Assembly (NCBI GenBank): GCA_030998015.1
Contig: JARWMV010000237.1
Location: 1,612,001-1,676,000 of the forward strand
Source of the DNA: Ceratorhiza oryzae-sativae
Lineage: Eukaryota > Basidiomycota > Agaricomycetes > Cantharellales > Ceratobasidiaceae
Length of the DNA stretch: 64,000 nucleotides
Direction of reading: 5' to 3'
Part shown: positions 22,263-34,936 of the stretch, piece after piece
Layout of the letters: each line of letters opens with the position of its first letter
Numbering within the stretch: the stretch's first letter is position 1
Program-made: the position numbers and the translations under genes
Notes under the pieces: model-generated
What the model was told of the DNA's origin: nothing
Databases searched by the model: none
What the model saw: only the letters and a program-made list of their open reading frames with translations

Positions 22263-23158
22263 CTAGGAGCAACAGAGGTGATAGGGAATTACAGGGAATT
22301 GAGAATTGTTTTGGTACCAGAAGATTTCTGTACCCTGCACAAGCCTATAAATCTCAAAGTTCCCAACCCCCCCAAATCTCAGCCATGTATTGTCCAGGTC
22401 CCAACTCTTGGTGTCCTGGCAACAATACAGCAGTTCCACCCTCTTCAGTTTAGTTTGGTCCCAAAGGAGTGCTTCCTTGGGGAAGATTGATTTGGGCTGC
22501 TTGAAGGGGTGCTTCTTCCTGAATTGGCAAGCCCATGCCACTTAGAAGGATAGGATGAGGGAGGCCTGAAGGAGTTGAGAAGGTAGGGAAAGCATACTCA
22601 TGGGGTCCAGTTGTTTCTCAAACTAGTGCTTGTAGTTCAAGATGGTTGTGGAGGAGGGACAAATAATCCTCCTGGTGTTTGTGCAACTGCTCAGTTAGGT
22701 ATGCACAGCAGGCCTCAGCTTTGTGGAGTTTTTCACAAGTTTCTTTGTACCTATTATGGTAATGATGATACCTGCCTTGGAAATTTTTGATGGTATCTAG
22801 TAGGTGACAAAGGAGTTGTTGGCCAAGGTTCTCCAGCTTATAGCTGGTGACAGGGGATGATGTAGTAGTATAAGAATTTGTCATTCTTAGGACAGTGGGG
22901 ATAGCACACTGGGAAGGTGGCTCCATTTGCTCAATGGCAGATTTTGCACTCAGGGGCACCTGGCTTGGTAACAAAGGCTTGTTGGGCTTGTCCAACTTTC
23001 TGGGGGTGGACTTTGACAATTTTCACACAGTTAAAATTGATATGCCCAGCCTCTTTGAGGATGTCTTCAACTGAGTTGAGGGTGAAGCATTGGATAGACA
23101 GGTGTCCAAACCACCCACACAAATGGCAGTGCTGGTCGTCTGCAAAGGGTTGTGCCAC
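22263..23158 (-). pseudogene. Family B ORF1, copy 1 (zinc knuckle and coiled coil)
   Basis: A separate ORF between the 5' LTR and gag. A CX2CX4HX4C knuckle (CHLCGWFGHLSIQC) lies near the start. CxxC pairs (CKICH) follow, then an extended helical stretch (RYKETCEKLHKAE) with heptad character. Frames shift once between the two parts. It is conserved in all three B copies but belongs to no family I recognise; perhaps an RNA-binding accessory protein. Confidence 0.6.
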
Positions 23159-23159
23159 T

Positions 23160-23475
23160 GAGGGCTGTGCATTCCATCAGAGACATACTCAAGCAAGAGC
23201 AAGATAGAACAAGAAGAAAAATAGACCCTTTCCCAAGTCTATTGGAACAGGAAGGTGACCTCCATTGCTCAGCTACTTAAGGGCAATGAGCGATCCCACC
23301 TCTTGTTGACAAAAGAGATTAGAGAACCAAAGCTTGTTATGATGTGTGAGGGACCTGACCTTTGGTCAGTGAGCTGCTGCATCCACAAGGACCAATAGTG
23401 CTTCAACTGATATAGGTATGCAAGGTTTCACAGAGGCACATATAGGGCAATAATGTCTTGTGGCTGTGGATAGGT
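23160..23475 (-). other. Family B copy 1 leader, no gene seen
   Basis: About 315 bp between ORF1 and a solo LTR, continuing at 24,788-24,882 to the primer site at 24,883-24,898. It is not found in the other two B copies, whose ORF1 starts directly after the primer site, so it may be an insertion. No frame or motif recognised. Confidence 0.4.
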
Positions 23476-24782
23476 TGTTATGGATCACTAACATTTTTCT
23501 ATTATTTTAGTCTGCTCTGCCAACCTCAAGTGATGCCTCTGTAATTTTTCTTGAAATTAAATGAATTTGTATGCATCTGAAATTGTACTATTTATGTTGC
23601 ATTAAATAGTACAAAATCTCCTCTTTCCAACGCATATTTTATCGTGATTTTATCTTAAGAACTCAGAGAGATATAGAGGTTGCAATATTTCCTCTTATCA
23701 GGAGATATTGATTACAACGTTGCTCCACTCATATCTCGGCAACCGCTTACGCTATCAAGATGGTCTTATGCTCTATCGATAGCTAATCTTCGGCAGTATC
23801 TGCTGCCCAAAGATCGTCGCGATCCACCAGATCCTCGCGCCGGAATGGCCCAAAGATCATTAGAATCTTACTGGACCATCAATCAAGATCTAATGACTCC
23901 AGTGAGTCAGGAGAGCTTCCCAAATTGATTCAGAAGCTTCTCTGACTCACTTTATGACTCACTGAGATGTAGCCTCTGTTCATTACATGTATATACTATG
24001 ATAATATGATCTACAAGCCAATAGCAGGTCTCAGATGCATCAATGCCTTTGATCCACACCCTGTCTTTACTCTTTTATCCTATACTGGGCTAGGGTGTAC
24101 CCCGAGTATAGCAGTACCCTCTTTTGATGATTGCACTGGCATGCATGTATATATTTGGCTCTGGAATGCCCTCCTCAGGGTATAAAAGGACCTCCTCTGA
24201 GGCCCTTCCAGACCACCCCCCTCCTCTACTCTACCCAGACTGGTTATTGGTTTCCTTTCTCTTTCTATTTCTCCTGCCTGTGTGTGATTTCTTATACAAC
24301 TAGTACTGAGGAATGAAGTACCATATTAGTTATATACTGTCTGATTCATTGTATCTTATATACAGAGATATATAAGGATACAATATTGCCTGATTGAGTG
24401 TGACATTAAGTACTGGCTATGAGAGGAAATCTAAGTACCTGTAGCTGAGGAAGTACATGCATTAGGCAGCCCACCATCTATCCTATAAGCTATTGGTTAA
24501 GTCTAGTATTAAGATTAGTATCAGTTAGTCCAAGCAACTAGGGCTGAACTATATTTAAGATATCTAAGGGAACCTGACCATAGTAGTCTTGCTCTTTATA
24601 CCTATAAATTAGTCAGTTTACACTGTGAAAGATTAAGACTACCTTGAGTGTTACTTGATTGCATTGCAACTACTTTGAGCCTTCTTACTCTAGTATAAGA
24701 AGTATTGAGTATGATTAGTGTATACTAACATATCTACATTTGCTTAAGCTCTAGATATTCAAGTGTACCCTGACCTGTAACA
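23476..24782 (+). repeat. Complete solo LTR of family D, target duplication TAGGT
   Basis: 1,307 bp, TGTTATGGATCACTAAC to CTGACCTGTAACA. TAGGT occurs on both sides (23,471-23,475 and 24,783-24,787). A TATA box, TATAAAAGG, at 24,181 sets the orientation and gives a U3 of about 700 bp. It is the reference copy for the other D pieces in the window. Confidence 0.88.
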
Positions 24783-24898
24783 TAGGTGGAGTAGGATTGG
24801 GGGAGGCAACAAAGTATTATCTCAAGACAATGCCAACAGCGTGCCAGACATATCCCAGGTGACACTGAGACTTATGATTGAACAAGAACTTGACCTGA

Positions 24899-25260
24899 TG
24901 TTGATGACAACAAGTCAGGCAACAAGGAAAATGATAAGAAAAGAACTTGTATTCAACAAGAGGTCAAGTTCTTGAGGAGTCCTCTGCAAACTTGACCTGG
25001 TTTATATACATGATACAAGCCACATTGTAACAAACAAGTCCATATGGTGAGTCATGACCAATAAGAGATAGAAGCAACTGTGGAGCTGTGGAATTTCACA
25101 TCAGAGTTGAAATACATCTTGGTCACTGGTCCAGAACATCCTTTGAGTCACATGACACAGATATACCATAAAAGGCAAGTATGTTTTGAAAATGATCTTG
25201 TAAAATGTAATAAATCAAGAAAATATTATAGAATGGATATATGCATGTCAGTTCATGACA
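24899..25260 (-). repeat. 5' LTR of family B copy 1
   Basis: 362 bp, ending TTCATGACA before CAGAC (25,261-25,265). On its inner side the primer site (complement of 24,883-24,898) repeats sequence complementary to the RNA-start region of the LTR. Confidence 0.85.
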
Positions 25261-25265
25261 CAGAC

Positions 25266-26104
25266 AAGTTGCCCCACACCTTGCCCAGTGACACCCCCCA
25301 AGTCATAACACCCCCACCCACATGTTTGATGGTTTTTTTTGGTGTAGCAAGGGTCTGTGGACTTTCCAATAGTCCTGTATGTGTAATGGCACCCATCTGA
25401 CCTGAAGAGATTGAATTTCTTCTCATCTGAATACATATTCCAAGCCCAATCAGCTGATGTCCAGGTTGATCACTCTTGACACCACTCAAGACATTTGTGC
25501 TGGTTTCAGCAGGTAATGAGTGGTACACCACATTGTACAAATGCTCATAGTCAAATTCCCCTATGATTCCAACAGACTGTCTGTACACTGACATGGGGGA
25601 AAAGTTGGTTCTGCAGCTGAACTGTGTTATGTGTGTAGCCACAAGCAAGCAAGAGCACTGCAAATTTAGCATTGGAATCACTCAGGATACAAGGACAGCC
25701 TGGCTTAGCTGCAACCAACATTAAAATTTGCATTTTGTTGTTTTATTCATAGATATGACTTGCAGTAGTCAGGTGGATGTTGACAAGCAGTCAAATCTTG
25801 CAAAACAATGTTGCCTGGTGCCTCAGATTGCTGATTCAACCACAAGTCTCAGGTGTAGCATAGCAAGTCATTGTAGCTTGGGATAAAAACAAAAAAATGA
25901 AAGTATATGCTGTAGTGGGTGTGAGAACAAGCTCTATCTCATGGGAAGCCTGGTTATTTATAGCTGTGTTCCAAATGTAATGCAGGTACTGTGATCTTAT
26001 ATGCACCATTTCTCCTCTGGAAATTATCAGATTCTTGCAAAAATTGGATCATAGTTGCACTAGCCTAGTGCAAAAAACTTTCACTACCACACTAAAGTAA
26101 GATA
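25266..26104 (-). mobile_element. Tc1-like element, half encoding the transposase N-terminus
   Basis: The other half of the element starting at 15,599. The right terminal repeat reads TATCTTACTTTAGTGTGGTA on the minus strand, followed outside by TA (26,105-26,106). The minus strand encodes the second helix-turn-helix (GCPCILSDSNAKFAVLLLACG) and the first catalytic Asp in MYSDEKKFNLFRSDG. The GGGVMTWG block ends at the family B insertion. Frames are broken at least three times. Joined, the element would be about 1.47 kb. Confidence 0.75.
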
Positions 26105-26106
26105 TA

Positions 26107-26190
26107 TAGTAATTTCTATGCAAGGCTGGATTGACTGATTTTGAGGCATGTGCTGCATTACATTTGTGACCCAGTGCATCTATGCAGGTA
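26107..26190 (-). repeat. Inverted copy of pogo-like transposase sequence
   Basis: Its reverse complement matches 14,190-14,262 (same order: CACAAATGTAATG, GCACATGCCTCAAAATCAGT, GAAATTACT). The split transposon therefore carries an inverted duplication at the edges of the nested insertion. Confidence 0.6.
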
Positions 26191-26329
26191 AATCAATGTG
26201 TTCTGTCTCTGATTCCACCACCCCTGGATACATGGAAGTTCAGCAGCTCAGCTTTTTGTTAGAATACTCCAATAAGAAGACCTATTGGTTTACATTTGAG
26301 AGCATGTGCAACTGGGTCTCATAAATCCT

Positions 26330-27158
26330 TGTCCCTTTCTTCCACACTGAGATACAGCAGAATCAACTTCCCAATGATCAGCAGTGTCTCCTACAGTTGG
26401 ACTGTTGGATTGTTCATTGCTCTACTCAGTTTCATTCTTGGATGCAAGAGACATAAGCTTGGATTATCTTTGACTACCTGCCAGGCAGATGCACTGGCCT
26501 TTTCCAAGCATGCAGCATTGGGATTCAATGTATTTCTACTCTGACTTCTGCCCATGCAGATGTCTTTGATGAGACTGTGTACACATTAATTTCTGGTGTC
26601 AAGCCTCAATATGTTGTTAATGACAGCCACTTCCAATAGCCTGAATCAGATTGTCTAAGCATACCACACTGCAAATTGACATGATTTGATTAAGAAGGTA
26701 TTTACACTTTGATTGTACCATCAATTGCTCAGTACTAACATGTTTACTGATTTGACCAAGCATTTTTGCTATGTGCAGTCCTGGATTTGCTGTTCAACCT
26801 GTCATACAAAAGCCTTATCAGTGTCACTGCCCTACAAGCAACTGTGGAGGCCTCCAACTCCTACCCCACTTGTTATAGAGCACTCACTTCAAATAGTGTA
26901 CCTTTACCAGAAATTGATTTGTCAGAGGAAGCCCTTGAATCACTGGCTGGTGATGTAGATGATCATCATCATCTTAGTCCAACCATAGATGAGGTTTGTG
27001 ATTTAATGATGGGTGTGCAGAATGCCCAAGATGCCATGCAATTGGTTGGCAGGGAGGATGAGCTTGACCTTGGTGCTGATGAAGATGAACCAGTTGTACT
27101 GCCTGTCACACTGGTGGCTTCATCCCAGTTGTGCAGAGTGACATGCCATCCTGCATGA
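26330..27158 (+). pseudogene. Pogo-like DDE transposase, second half
   Basis: Frames on the plus strand read QCLLQLDCWIVH (second catalytic Asp at 26,400), then WIIFDYLPG and GLFQACSIGIQ. In the last block the usual third Asp of the PCDxGIQ motif is Ser, so this copy is catalytically dead. FNLSYKSL (about 26,790) and an acidic tail with a His run (DDHHHLSP) end the protein at 27,158. It continues the fragment at 13,775-14,250; the gap is the nested cluster. Confidence 0.7.
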
Positions 27159-27585
27159 TATTCAGGTTCTGAATGGATGGCATCTTTGTTGATAGGTTGA
27201 TTTTGTAATCTTTTTCAATATTATATTTCTTGTCTAATTACATGCTACCATATAAGGAAATTATTGTCCTGTCACATTGCAGCTTGCTAGAACACTGGAT
27301 GTTGGAAATTCTGAATGTCATGTTGTGACTTTGGACTGTGACCAATGCTCCACTCTTGCCAGTACAGTATCAGTTCTGTGTGTCATGTGACATGTAGACT
27401 ATAGATAAGATAATCAGGCAAAAGAAAATACAAGAAAATACAAGAAAATTAGGGTTATCACATCAGCTCATGACACAGAGTCCCTTCAGAATGCCAAAGG
27501 AACATACACAAGTCCAGGGTACATTGGGGTCAGATTGGAGGACAACCACAAGCATCCTTACATAATCTTCACCCTCTGTGAACTT
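27159..27585. other. No gene; 3' flank of the pogo-like transposon
   Basis: AT-rich, without long frames. CATCAGCTCATGACACAGA at 27,459-27,477 resembles the end of a family B LTR but is too short to assign. Confidence 0.3.
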
Positions 27586-27587
27586 TT

Positions 27588-28373
27588 GTGGTTTTGTCAC
27601 ATTTCTTCTGGGGTTTTCTTTGTTATATGAACAAAGGGGGATGCCAACCCCAGTTGCCTGAGTGTCCTAGACAAATTGCCAGACTAAAGAGGACTATTGC
27701 TGACTTTAAGCAACCAAATACACTGCTCAATTTTGTGGGCCTCACACCACCAACTGCGTCTTCTATTCTATTTGGTCCTCAGCCAACCCAAAAATTCTAT
27801 GCCTGGCTCAACCCAAGCAAACAAGCTGTTGTGTCTAAGGGAGGGCACCAGTTCTCCTATACCTGATCCAAGCAATCATTCCCTGACAACTAGCAAAAAA
27901 CCTAGAATGGGCAAGACCCCAGACATCATGTTGAACCAGAGTAGTGCAAACCCAATAAACCCCACCCAGCTTGCAATTCACACAACAGGTAGTACCAATG
28001 TGATCAATACCCATACTTCTTCTCCTGGCCCTGCTCCATACTACTGGATGCATCCAACACCCTGTTTAACTTTAATTCTTCTACCCCAAATCCATTTATT
28101 ACCCTTCAATTTGCTTTACAAAAACTTGAATCCCTCTCTACCAATCCCAACAACCTTACTCTCTTCACTTTACCCAACATAGAATCTCACTTGGAAAATT
28201 TGGTACACAATACATACAACACCACTGTTACATACAAACAGAACAAGCTCACCCAAGCTTTCTCTAACATGGAAAATTGCCTTGTCAGCATGATACAATC
28301 CAAAATCTCATCACTCAAAAGCACATACATCCAGGATAAAACCCCACTAACATGGCTAAACCCAACTCTAACC
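27588..28373 (+). pseudogene. Unidentified coding remnant
   Basis: Two plus frames are open for 92 and 161 codons, and a third reads LFTLPNIESHLENLVHNTYN onward to 28,373. That third frame looks protein-like, with Ser/Thr/Asn-rich and helical stretches. Stops and frameshifts separate the blocks. I recognise no domain. It could be a gag-like or LINE ORF1 remnant. Family B copy 2 inserted into its 3' end. Confidence 0.3.
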
Positions 28374-28733
28374 TGTCATGAACCGACACACATATCTATC
28401 CTATAATATTTTCTTGATTTATTACATTTTATGAGATCGTTTTCAAAACATACTTGCCTTTTATGGTATATCTGTGTCATGTGGCTCAAAGGATGTTCCA
28501 GACTGATAACTGAGATGTATTTCAACTCTGATGTGAAATTCCACAGCTCTGCAGTTGCTTCTATCTCTTATTGGTCATGACTCACTGTATGGACTTGTTT
28601 GTTATGATGTGGCTTGTATCATGTATATAAACCAGGTCAAGTTCACAGAGGACTCCTCAAGAACTTGACCTCTAATTGTATACAAGTTCTTTTCTTACTA
28701 TTTTCTTCATTGCCTGACTTGTTGTTGTTGACA
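28374..28733 (+). repeat. 5' LTR of family B copy 2
   Basis: 360 bp, TGTCATGAACC to GTTGTTGACA. TATATAAA lies at 28,624. It is followed by AGGTCAAGTTC...GAACTTGACCT, an 11-bp inverted repeat that could fold at the RNA 5' end. The matching 3' LTR is not in the window, because family C inserted in pol and the rest is lost. Confidence 0.85.
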
Positions 28734-28750
28734 TCAGGTCAAGTTCTTGT
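28734..28750 (+). other. Self-primed primer-binding site, family B copy 2
   Basis: TCAGGTCAAGTTCTTGT directly after the LTR. Bases 28,736-28,749 are the complement of 28,658-28,671 in the LTR (CAAGAACTTGACCT), about 33 bp after the TATA box, where the RNA should begin. This is the arrangement of Tf1/Sushi elements, whose RNA 5' end primes reverse transcription. Confidence 0.7.
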
Positions 28751-28759
28751 TCAATCTGG

Positions 28760-29651
28760 CACAACCCTTTACAGAAGACCAGCACTGCCATTTGTGTGGG
28801 TGGTTTGGACACCTGTCCATCTACTGCTTCACTCTCAACTTGGTTGAAGATATCCTTGAGGAGGCCAGGTACATCAATTTTAACTGTGTGAAAATTGTCA
28901 AAGTCTGTCCCCAGAAAGTCAGATGAGCCCAACAAGCCTTTGTCACCAAGCCAGGTGCCCCCAAGTGCAAAATTTGCCATTGGGAAAACAGAGCCACTTT
29001 CCCAGCACACTGTCCTTATTGTCCTAAGAAGGACAAATTTTTATACTACTACACCATCCCCCATCACCAGCTATAAGCTGGAGAACCTTGGCCAACAACT
29101 CCTTTGTCACCTACTAGATACCATCAAAAATTTCCAAGGCAGGTATCATCATTACCATAATAGGTACAAAGAAACTTGTGAAAAACTCCACAAAGCTGAG
29201 GCCTGCTGTGCATACCTAACTGAGCAGTTGCACAAACACCAGGAGGATTATTTGTCCCTCCTCCACAACCATCTTGAACTACAAGCACTAGTTTGAGAAA
29301 CAACTGGACCCCATGAGTATGCTTTCCCTAACTTCTCAACCCCTTCAGGCCTCCCTCATCCTATCCTTCTAAGTGGCATGGGCTTGCCAATTCAGGAAGA
29401 AGCACCCCTTCCAGCAGCCCAAATCAATTTTCCCCAAGGAGGCACTCCTTCAGGACCAAACTAAACTGAAGAGGGTGGAACCACTGTGCTGTTGCCAAGA
29501 CACCAAGAGTTGGGACTTGGACAATATGTGGCTGAGATTTGGGGGGATTGGAAACTTTGAATTTTATAAACTTGTGCAGGGTAGAGAAACCTTCTGGTAC
29601 CAAAACAACTCTCAATTCCCTGTAATTCCCTATCACCTCCATTGCTCCTAA
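28760..29651 (+). pseudogene. Family B ORF1, copy 2
   Basis: Same layout as at 22,263-23,158 on the opposite strand. It has a CX2CX4HX4C knuckle (CHLCGWFGHLSIYC, about 28,793), then CKICHWENRATF and CPYC pairs, then the coiled-coil stretch (28,895-29,296 frame), and an end reading YQNNSQFPVIPYHL. Several stops and at least two frame changes. Confidence 0.6.
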
Positions 29652-29675
29652 GAATTTATCTGAAATCTCCCTGAA

Positions 29676-31069
29676 ATGACATCACAACCCCCTGCCCCTG
29701 CTTGGGCAAATATGTCTAACAGAGAAAAAGTTATCTATATGCTTCAGTCAATGGACAAATTGCAAGAGCAAACCAACAACCTCCAAAATGATATTGGAGA
29801 TGTTGAGCATAATAATAAAACCTACATGGACTTGCTTGAAGCAAAACTCACAACAAACCAGACTAAGATAGACACTGATGTGGCTGGACTGGCCACCAAT
29901 GTTAACAACCTAGTTGGCATGTTAACAATACTTCAAACCAGTAGCATGTGCATTGAAGTGCAAATCAATACCTCCTCTGGTGGCTCAGGTGCTGCCCAAG
30001 TACAACCCTCCTCCAGCATGACCCAGCCACAACTGGCAACCACCACTACCTCTAGTGGATCAACCACAAAGGTTAAAATGGCTGCTCCCCAAATGTTTGA
30101 TGGCACAAAGCATGAAGATGCCATCTCATTTAGAATTGCATGTGCTCAATACATCAACACAAACATGAGTGGGCACTCTCTGCTGATCAGGTGGTTGCCT
30201 ATATCACATCCCATCTAGAAGGGTCCACTGCTGAATGGGTCAACTCATATGAGGAATTCAAAATTCTAAACCCTGGAACTGTGGTCCCATGGCTTCACAA
30301 TGCCAACATGTTTTGGCAAGAATTTACTACCTGTTATGGGGACTTGAACCACACTGAAAATAACTGCGATAAATGGTGGAAATTGAAACAATCCAAGACA
30401 GTCCAAGGCTATCTCACCCTGTTCAACTTATACTCAACTGGGCTCAACTACAATGATGCAGCCATGCATGACCAATTCTATGATGGCTTATCATCCAATG
30501 TGACAGACAGCATGGTGGCCCAAAATTACAATCCCCACACCAAGACCTTTGCCCAACTCACTCAGCAGGCCCTGGAAATCAACTGCCACCTTATCTCATT
30601 TGGTAGCAAAAGGACGTCCCATGGAGGCAACAAGTCTAGCAGTAATAATGCCTTGTCCAGTAAGCCAACAACTACCTCCCAAAGCAATTCCCCAAAAGAA
30701 AAGTTCAGGAATGGGGAGTGGGTATACAAGATCAAGGATGGTTAGGTGGTAAAGGTCCAAATTGTGGCCATTGGGCCCAACACCAAAGGTTTCACAGTCC
30801 CCACTGTTTGTTATGATGGTAGCAACTCCAATGTCCAAGAATCTTTTAAGGATATAAAGACAGATAATCACCCACCAGTGGCCCCCAAGGCAAAGGACCC
30901 AGATGTGATGGACCTGGATAGTGCAGGAAAAGGAAAAGGGACAAACACCTGCTACAACTGTGGAGGGTGTGGTCATATTGCTGCCAAATGTCCCTCAGCC
31001 AAGATGTCAGGATACAAGGCAGTTGTAGAGGATGTAGAAACAACCAACAATGAGTTGGTAAAAGAATGA
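29676..31069 (+). pseudogene. Family B Gag, copy 2
   Basis: Start MTSQPPAPAWANMSNREK, coiled coil, capsid-like core (FWQEFTTCYGD, YLTLFNLYSTGLNYND) and a zinc knuckle CYNCGGCGHIAAKC near the end, intact for its Cys/His positions. Frame changes at about 30,190 and 30,745. The stop TGA shares bases with the pol ATG (ATGA, 31,066-31,069). Confidence 0.8.
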
Positions 31070-34000
31070 GCTCAAACCATGCCAGGGGGGCAGTCTTGGG
31101 TGCTATGTTACAAAACATGCAGAATGAAAATAAAAATATGGAAATGGAATGTATGTCATTAGGAAACCAATTGCAACTTCAGTTTTTCTTTCATGCATTT
31201 CATCTGCACACAACCCCCAAACACAAGTCTGCATACAATATGAAAAAGTTCAATGGATGGGCCATGACTGATTCAGGGGCCACATCAGTATTTATACATG
31301 AAAACCTTGTTAAACAATATCATATCCCTATTGTCACCCTAAAAACACCAAAGAAACTACAAGTGATCAATGGAAGGGAGATCAACTCCAGGTCTGTGAC
31401 CCATTATTGCACCTTTGAGTTGCGCATTCAGGAGCACTGAGAAATTCTCAGTGCTTACATTGTGAACATTGGCAAAAATGATTTAGTTCTGGGCATGTCA
31501 TGGCTCAAATTCCATAACCCTGACATTGATTGGGATGGAAAGGACATGAAATTCAACTTGCCAATATGCTTAAAGCATTGCATCACCAAGCCCCTACATG
31601 TGCAGGCAAATGAACCCAAGGAGCTCCAGTTGGACTCTTTAGACTTGCTTCTAGCATAATACAAAGAATTCAAGAAAATATTTGCCAAAGAAGACAATGT
31701 CCAGCCATTACCACCCCATAGAAAGTGGGATATGGAGATAGACCTAAAACCAGATGCTAAGCCAAGGCATGGTCCCATATATAGTGTGGGTGTCAAGGAA
31801 GATGCAGAATTGTGCAAGACCTTGGACTGCCAGTTGAAAGCAGTGCATATTAGACCCTCAAGGTCACCAATGGCATCCCCTGTCATATTTGTTAAAAAGA
31901 AGAATGGGAAGCTGCACATGTGCATTGACTACTGGCAGCTAAGTGAGATGACTGTCTCCAATGTATACCCACTCCCATGCATCAATGATATTGTGGAGAC
32001 CTTGCATGGGGCAAAGATATTCACCAAGTTTGATTTAAAGTGGGGTTTCAATCTTATACAGATTTGGGAAGGAGACAAATGGAAAGCAGCTTTTAAGACC
32101 AAGTATGGGTTGTATGAGCCTTTAGTCATGAAATTTGGCCAGAAGAACACACCAGGGACCTTTATGGCTATGATCCAAGAGGAATTCCAAGACATTGAGG
32201 GCATCTACATTGTAATTTATATGGACAACATACTGGTGTTCTCCAAAACCCAAGAAGAGCATGACAAACATGTCAGAGAAGTCTTGTGTCGTCTTCAAAA
32301 GGCTGGCTTGTACTGTGCTCTGGAGAAATGTGTTTTCAATGTCACCAAAGTTGATTACCTGGGAATAGTAGTGACCCCCCAGGGAATTAAAGTAGACCCA
32401 GCCAAGGTTGAAAAGGCTGTTGAATGGCCAACCCCTACCAACCCAACTGAAGTCCTGGAAGGGCTGGGATTTGCAAACTGGTTAAGGCACTTCATAAAGG
32501 ACTTTTCAAAAATTACATAATGTCTTTATGAATTAGTCAAGAAGGATGTAAAGTGGGAATGGACAGAGGAGAGGGATCAGGCATGGAACTTACTGAAGCA
32601 GAAATTGAAGGAAGCCCCCCTCCTAATTCAGCCAGAGCCTAATAAACCATTTATTCTGGAAACAGATGCCTCAGGCTATGCCACAGGTGCTGTACTATTA
32701 CAATATGGAGAAGACAGAATGCTCCACCCAATCTCCTACTACTCCAAAGCTATGGTCCCAGCAGAAAGGAACTATGATATCTACAACAAAGAAATCCTGG
32801 CAATTATAAAGGCCCTCAAACACTGGCGTCACTTGCTAGAAGGGGCCAAACACCCAGTAAACATTATTGGTGATCACAAAAATTTGGAATATTGGAAGAC
32901 AAATCAGCCACTGAATGGCCAAGTGACACAATGGCACAAGTTCCTATCCAGATTTGAATTCAAGATTCTGTACATTGAAGGGGCAAAGAATGGCTGGGCA
33001 GACATACCCTCTAGGCTGTCAAGGCACATACCTAAAGAGGGGAGTGAGAGCCAAGCTCTGCTTGCACAAAACCAATTTTTGGAGCTGAAATCCTTGTGGC
33101 TACAAGTAATCACCCTGGACCATGACCTGGAACAACTCATTAGGGATGCTATCCCAGGGGATGAGCGTCTGTCAAAAGTGCTGAAAGCCTTAGATGACAA
33201 TGAGAAGGTCAAAAATTGGGAGTGGGACAAATGACTTTTACAATACAAGGGCTGAATCTATGTCCCAAATAACAAAGAACTCCACAAGCTGGTCATCGAA
33301 AGTTGTCATGATAACCCAGCAGCAGGACACCCAGGGCAGTTCAGAACATATGAATTGTTAAACCACAAATATGTGTGGTCATCAATGAAAAAATCAGTCA
33401 ACAAATATGTCATGCACTGTGAATCCTGTATCAGGAACAAGCACAGCAACCAAGTTCCCCCAGGGCTCTTAAACCCAATACCAGCACTGGAAAAGCCTTG
33501 GGAGGAAATCACCTATGACCTGATCACCAGGCTACCCCTGTCAGAAGGATTTGATGCCATATTTACAGTTGTTGACTGCCTGACAAAAATGGTCCATTTT
33601 ATTCCATGTCAATCAGAAGCCAGTGCTATGGATTGTGCAAACTTGTTCCTAACTTATGTATGGAAACTTCATGGGTTACCATGGAAAACCATTTCAGACT
33701 GTGGCCCCAACTTTGCATCCAAATTCCTAAGGCACTTGTACAAACAGCTGGATATAAAACCCTCCTACTCTACAGCATACCACCCTCAAACAGATGGCCA
33801 GTCTGAAAGGGCTAACCAAGTAGTAGAAGGGTACATCAGACACTATGTATCAGATTGGCAGGATAACTGGGTCTCACTCTTACCCTTGGCTGAATTTGCC
33901 TACAATAATGGTGTCAATGCCTCAACTGGCAAATCACCATTCTTTGCAAACTATGGTTTCCATCTGAGGCTGGCAGTTGGGGACAGGGAGGGACAAGAAT

Positions 34001-34163
34001 TCCCTGTAGCAGACAACCATGCAGAATGGCTCCAAAAGGGTCATGACAAACTTAAGGCTGCTCTGGAAATAGCAAACCAGAGGGTCAAAGAATATTATGA
34101 CCAGAAACATCAGGCCCCAGAAGCCATTAGGGTTGGAGACAAAGTCTGGCTTGACACCAAGAA
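31066..34163 (+). pseudogene. Family B Pol, copy 2, 3'-truncated
   Basis: Protease Asp-Ser-Gly-Ala-Thr-Ser (about 31,269). RT with IYMDNILVFSK at about 32,218, where the second Asp of YMDD is Asn. RNase H (FILETDASG). Integrase zinc finger and core (VVDCLTKM, ISDCGPNF, GQSERANQ). Stops at 31,440, 31,659, 32,520 and 33,234. It ends at Leu-Asp-Thr-Lys-Asn, where family C begins at 34,164, so the chromodomain is missing. Confidence 0.85.
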
Positions 34164-34916
34164 TGTTATGACCCACACTAATGGTCATAATGTAACAAGG
34201 AGTCTAGCCTGTAGTGTATAGCATTTTCCCCATGGTTAAAACAAGCTAGAAACAGGTCACATGACTCTGGCACTTACCATGGTGACCCAACTCACTCCTG
34301 CAATTCTCTCCTTTGTAACTTGGAGCAAGGAGCAAGTTGTCATGTGACTTCAGTGCTTACATGGGTGCTTACTGTGGTTACCCAACTTGCTCCTGCAATT
34401 CTCTCCATTGTAAATTGGAGCAAGGAGTGAGTTATCACATGACTTTGGCACTTAAACCACATGACCCATGGACCCTGTGTGACTCTATAAGATTCAGAGC
34501 TGCAACAACCCTAAGAGCAACTTACATAACTCCTCATGCTATCATGTGACCCCCAATCAACAATCACCCAGTGGCCCCTCATGTCACATGACCAGTAAAC
34601 ATTCTTGACTGTGGAACTGTCTGACTTGCCTCACACAAGGATATATAAGAAAACCAAAGCAAGGCTGATGGCCCCAGCTTGCTTTATCTTGTCAACCACA
34701 GGGGCCACTTGTACATAACACTAGATACATCAATATATACTATAGGAAAACACATAAGAACATAGCCACTACCTAAGGGATCAACAAGACAACAAAAGAG
34801 ATAGAGGGATCTTGACATTATAAAGCAAGCTTCACACTTAACTAGTGGTGAGACAGATATTTTGCACAAATATCAAGGGTTGAGTACAAGAGATACCAAC
34901 TAACCTCTGCGTTACA
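34164..34916 (+). repeat. 5' LTR of the family C element
   Basis: Starts TGTTATGACCCACACTAA inside family B pol. The partner at 43,875-44,528 matches up to the point where that one is cut. The 3' edge at GCGTTACA (34,916) is chosen by the CA end and is approximate. A TATATAAG box lies at about 34,641. No self-complementary primer site was seen, unlike families A and B. Confidence 0.75.
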
Positions 34917-34936
34917 TAAGAGAACAATCAGCAACT

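Noticed and set aside
18718..24782. One 6-kb fold-back transposon with 1.3-kb terminal inverted repeats
   Set aside because: The right arm has its own TAGGT duplication and so is an independent solo LTR; the sequence between the arms is family B gag, not transposon interior.
26296..26544. 82-codon plus frame with hydrophobic stretch
   Set aside because: It is a wrong-frame reading of the pogo-like transposase segment that carries the second and third catalytic positions.
31455..31925. 156-codon minus frame with hydrophobic start in family B copy 2 (and its twin at 47,888-48,358)
   Set aside because: Exact antisense of the protease-RT region; its openness follows from the sense codons and is shared by both copies for that reason.
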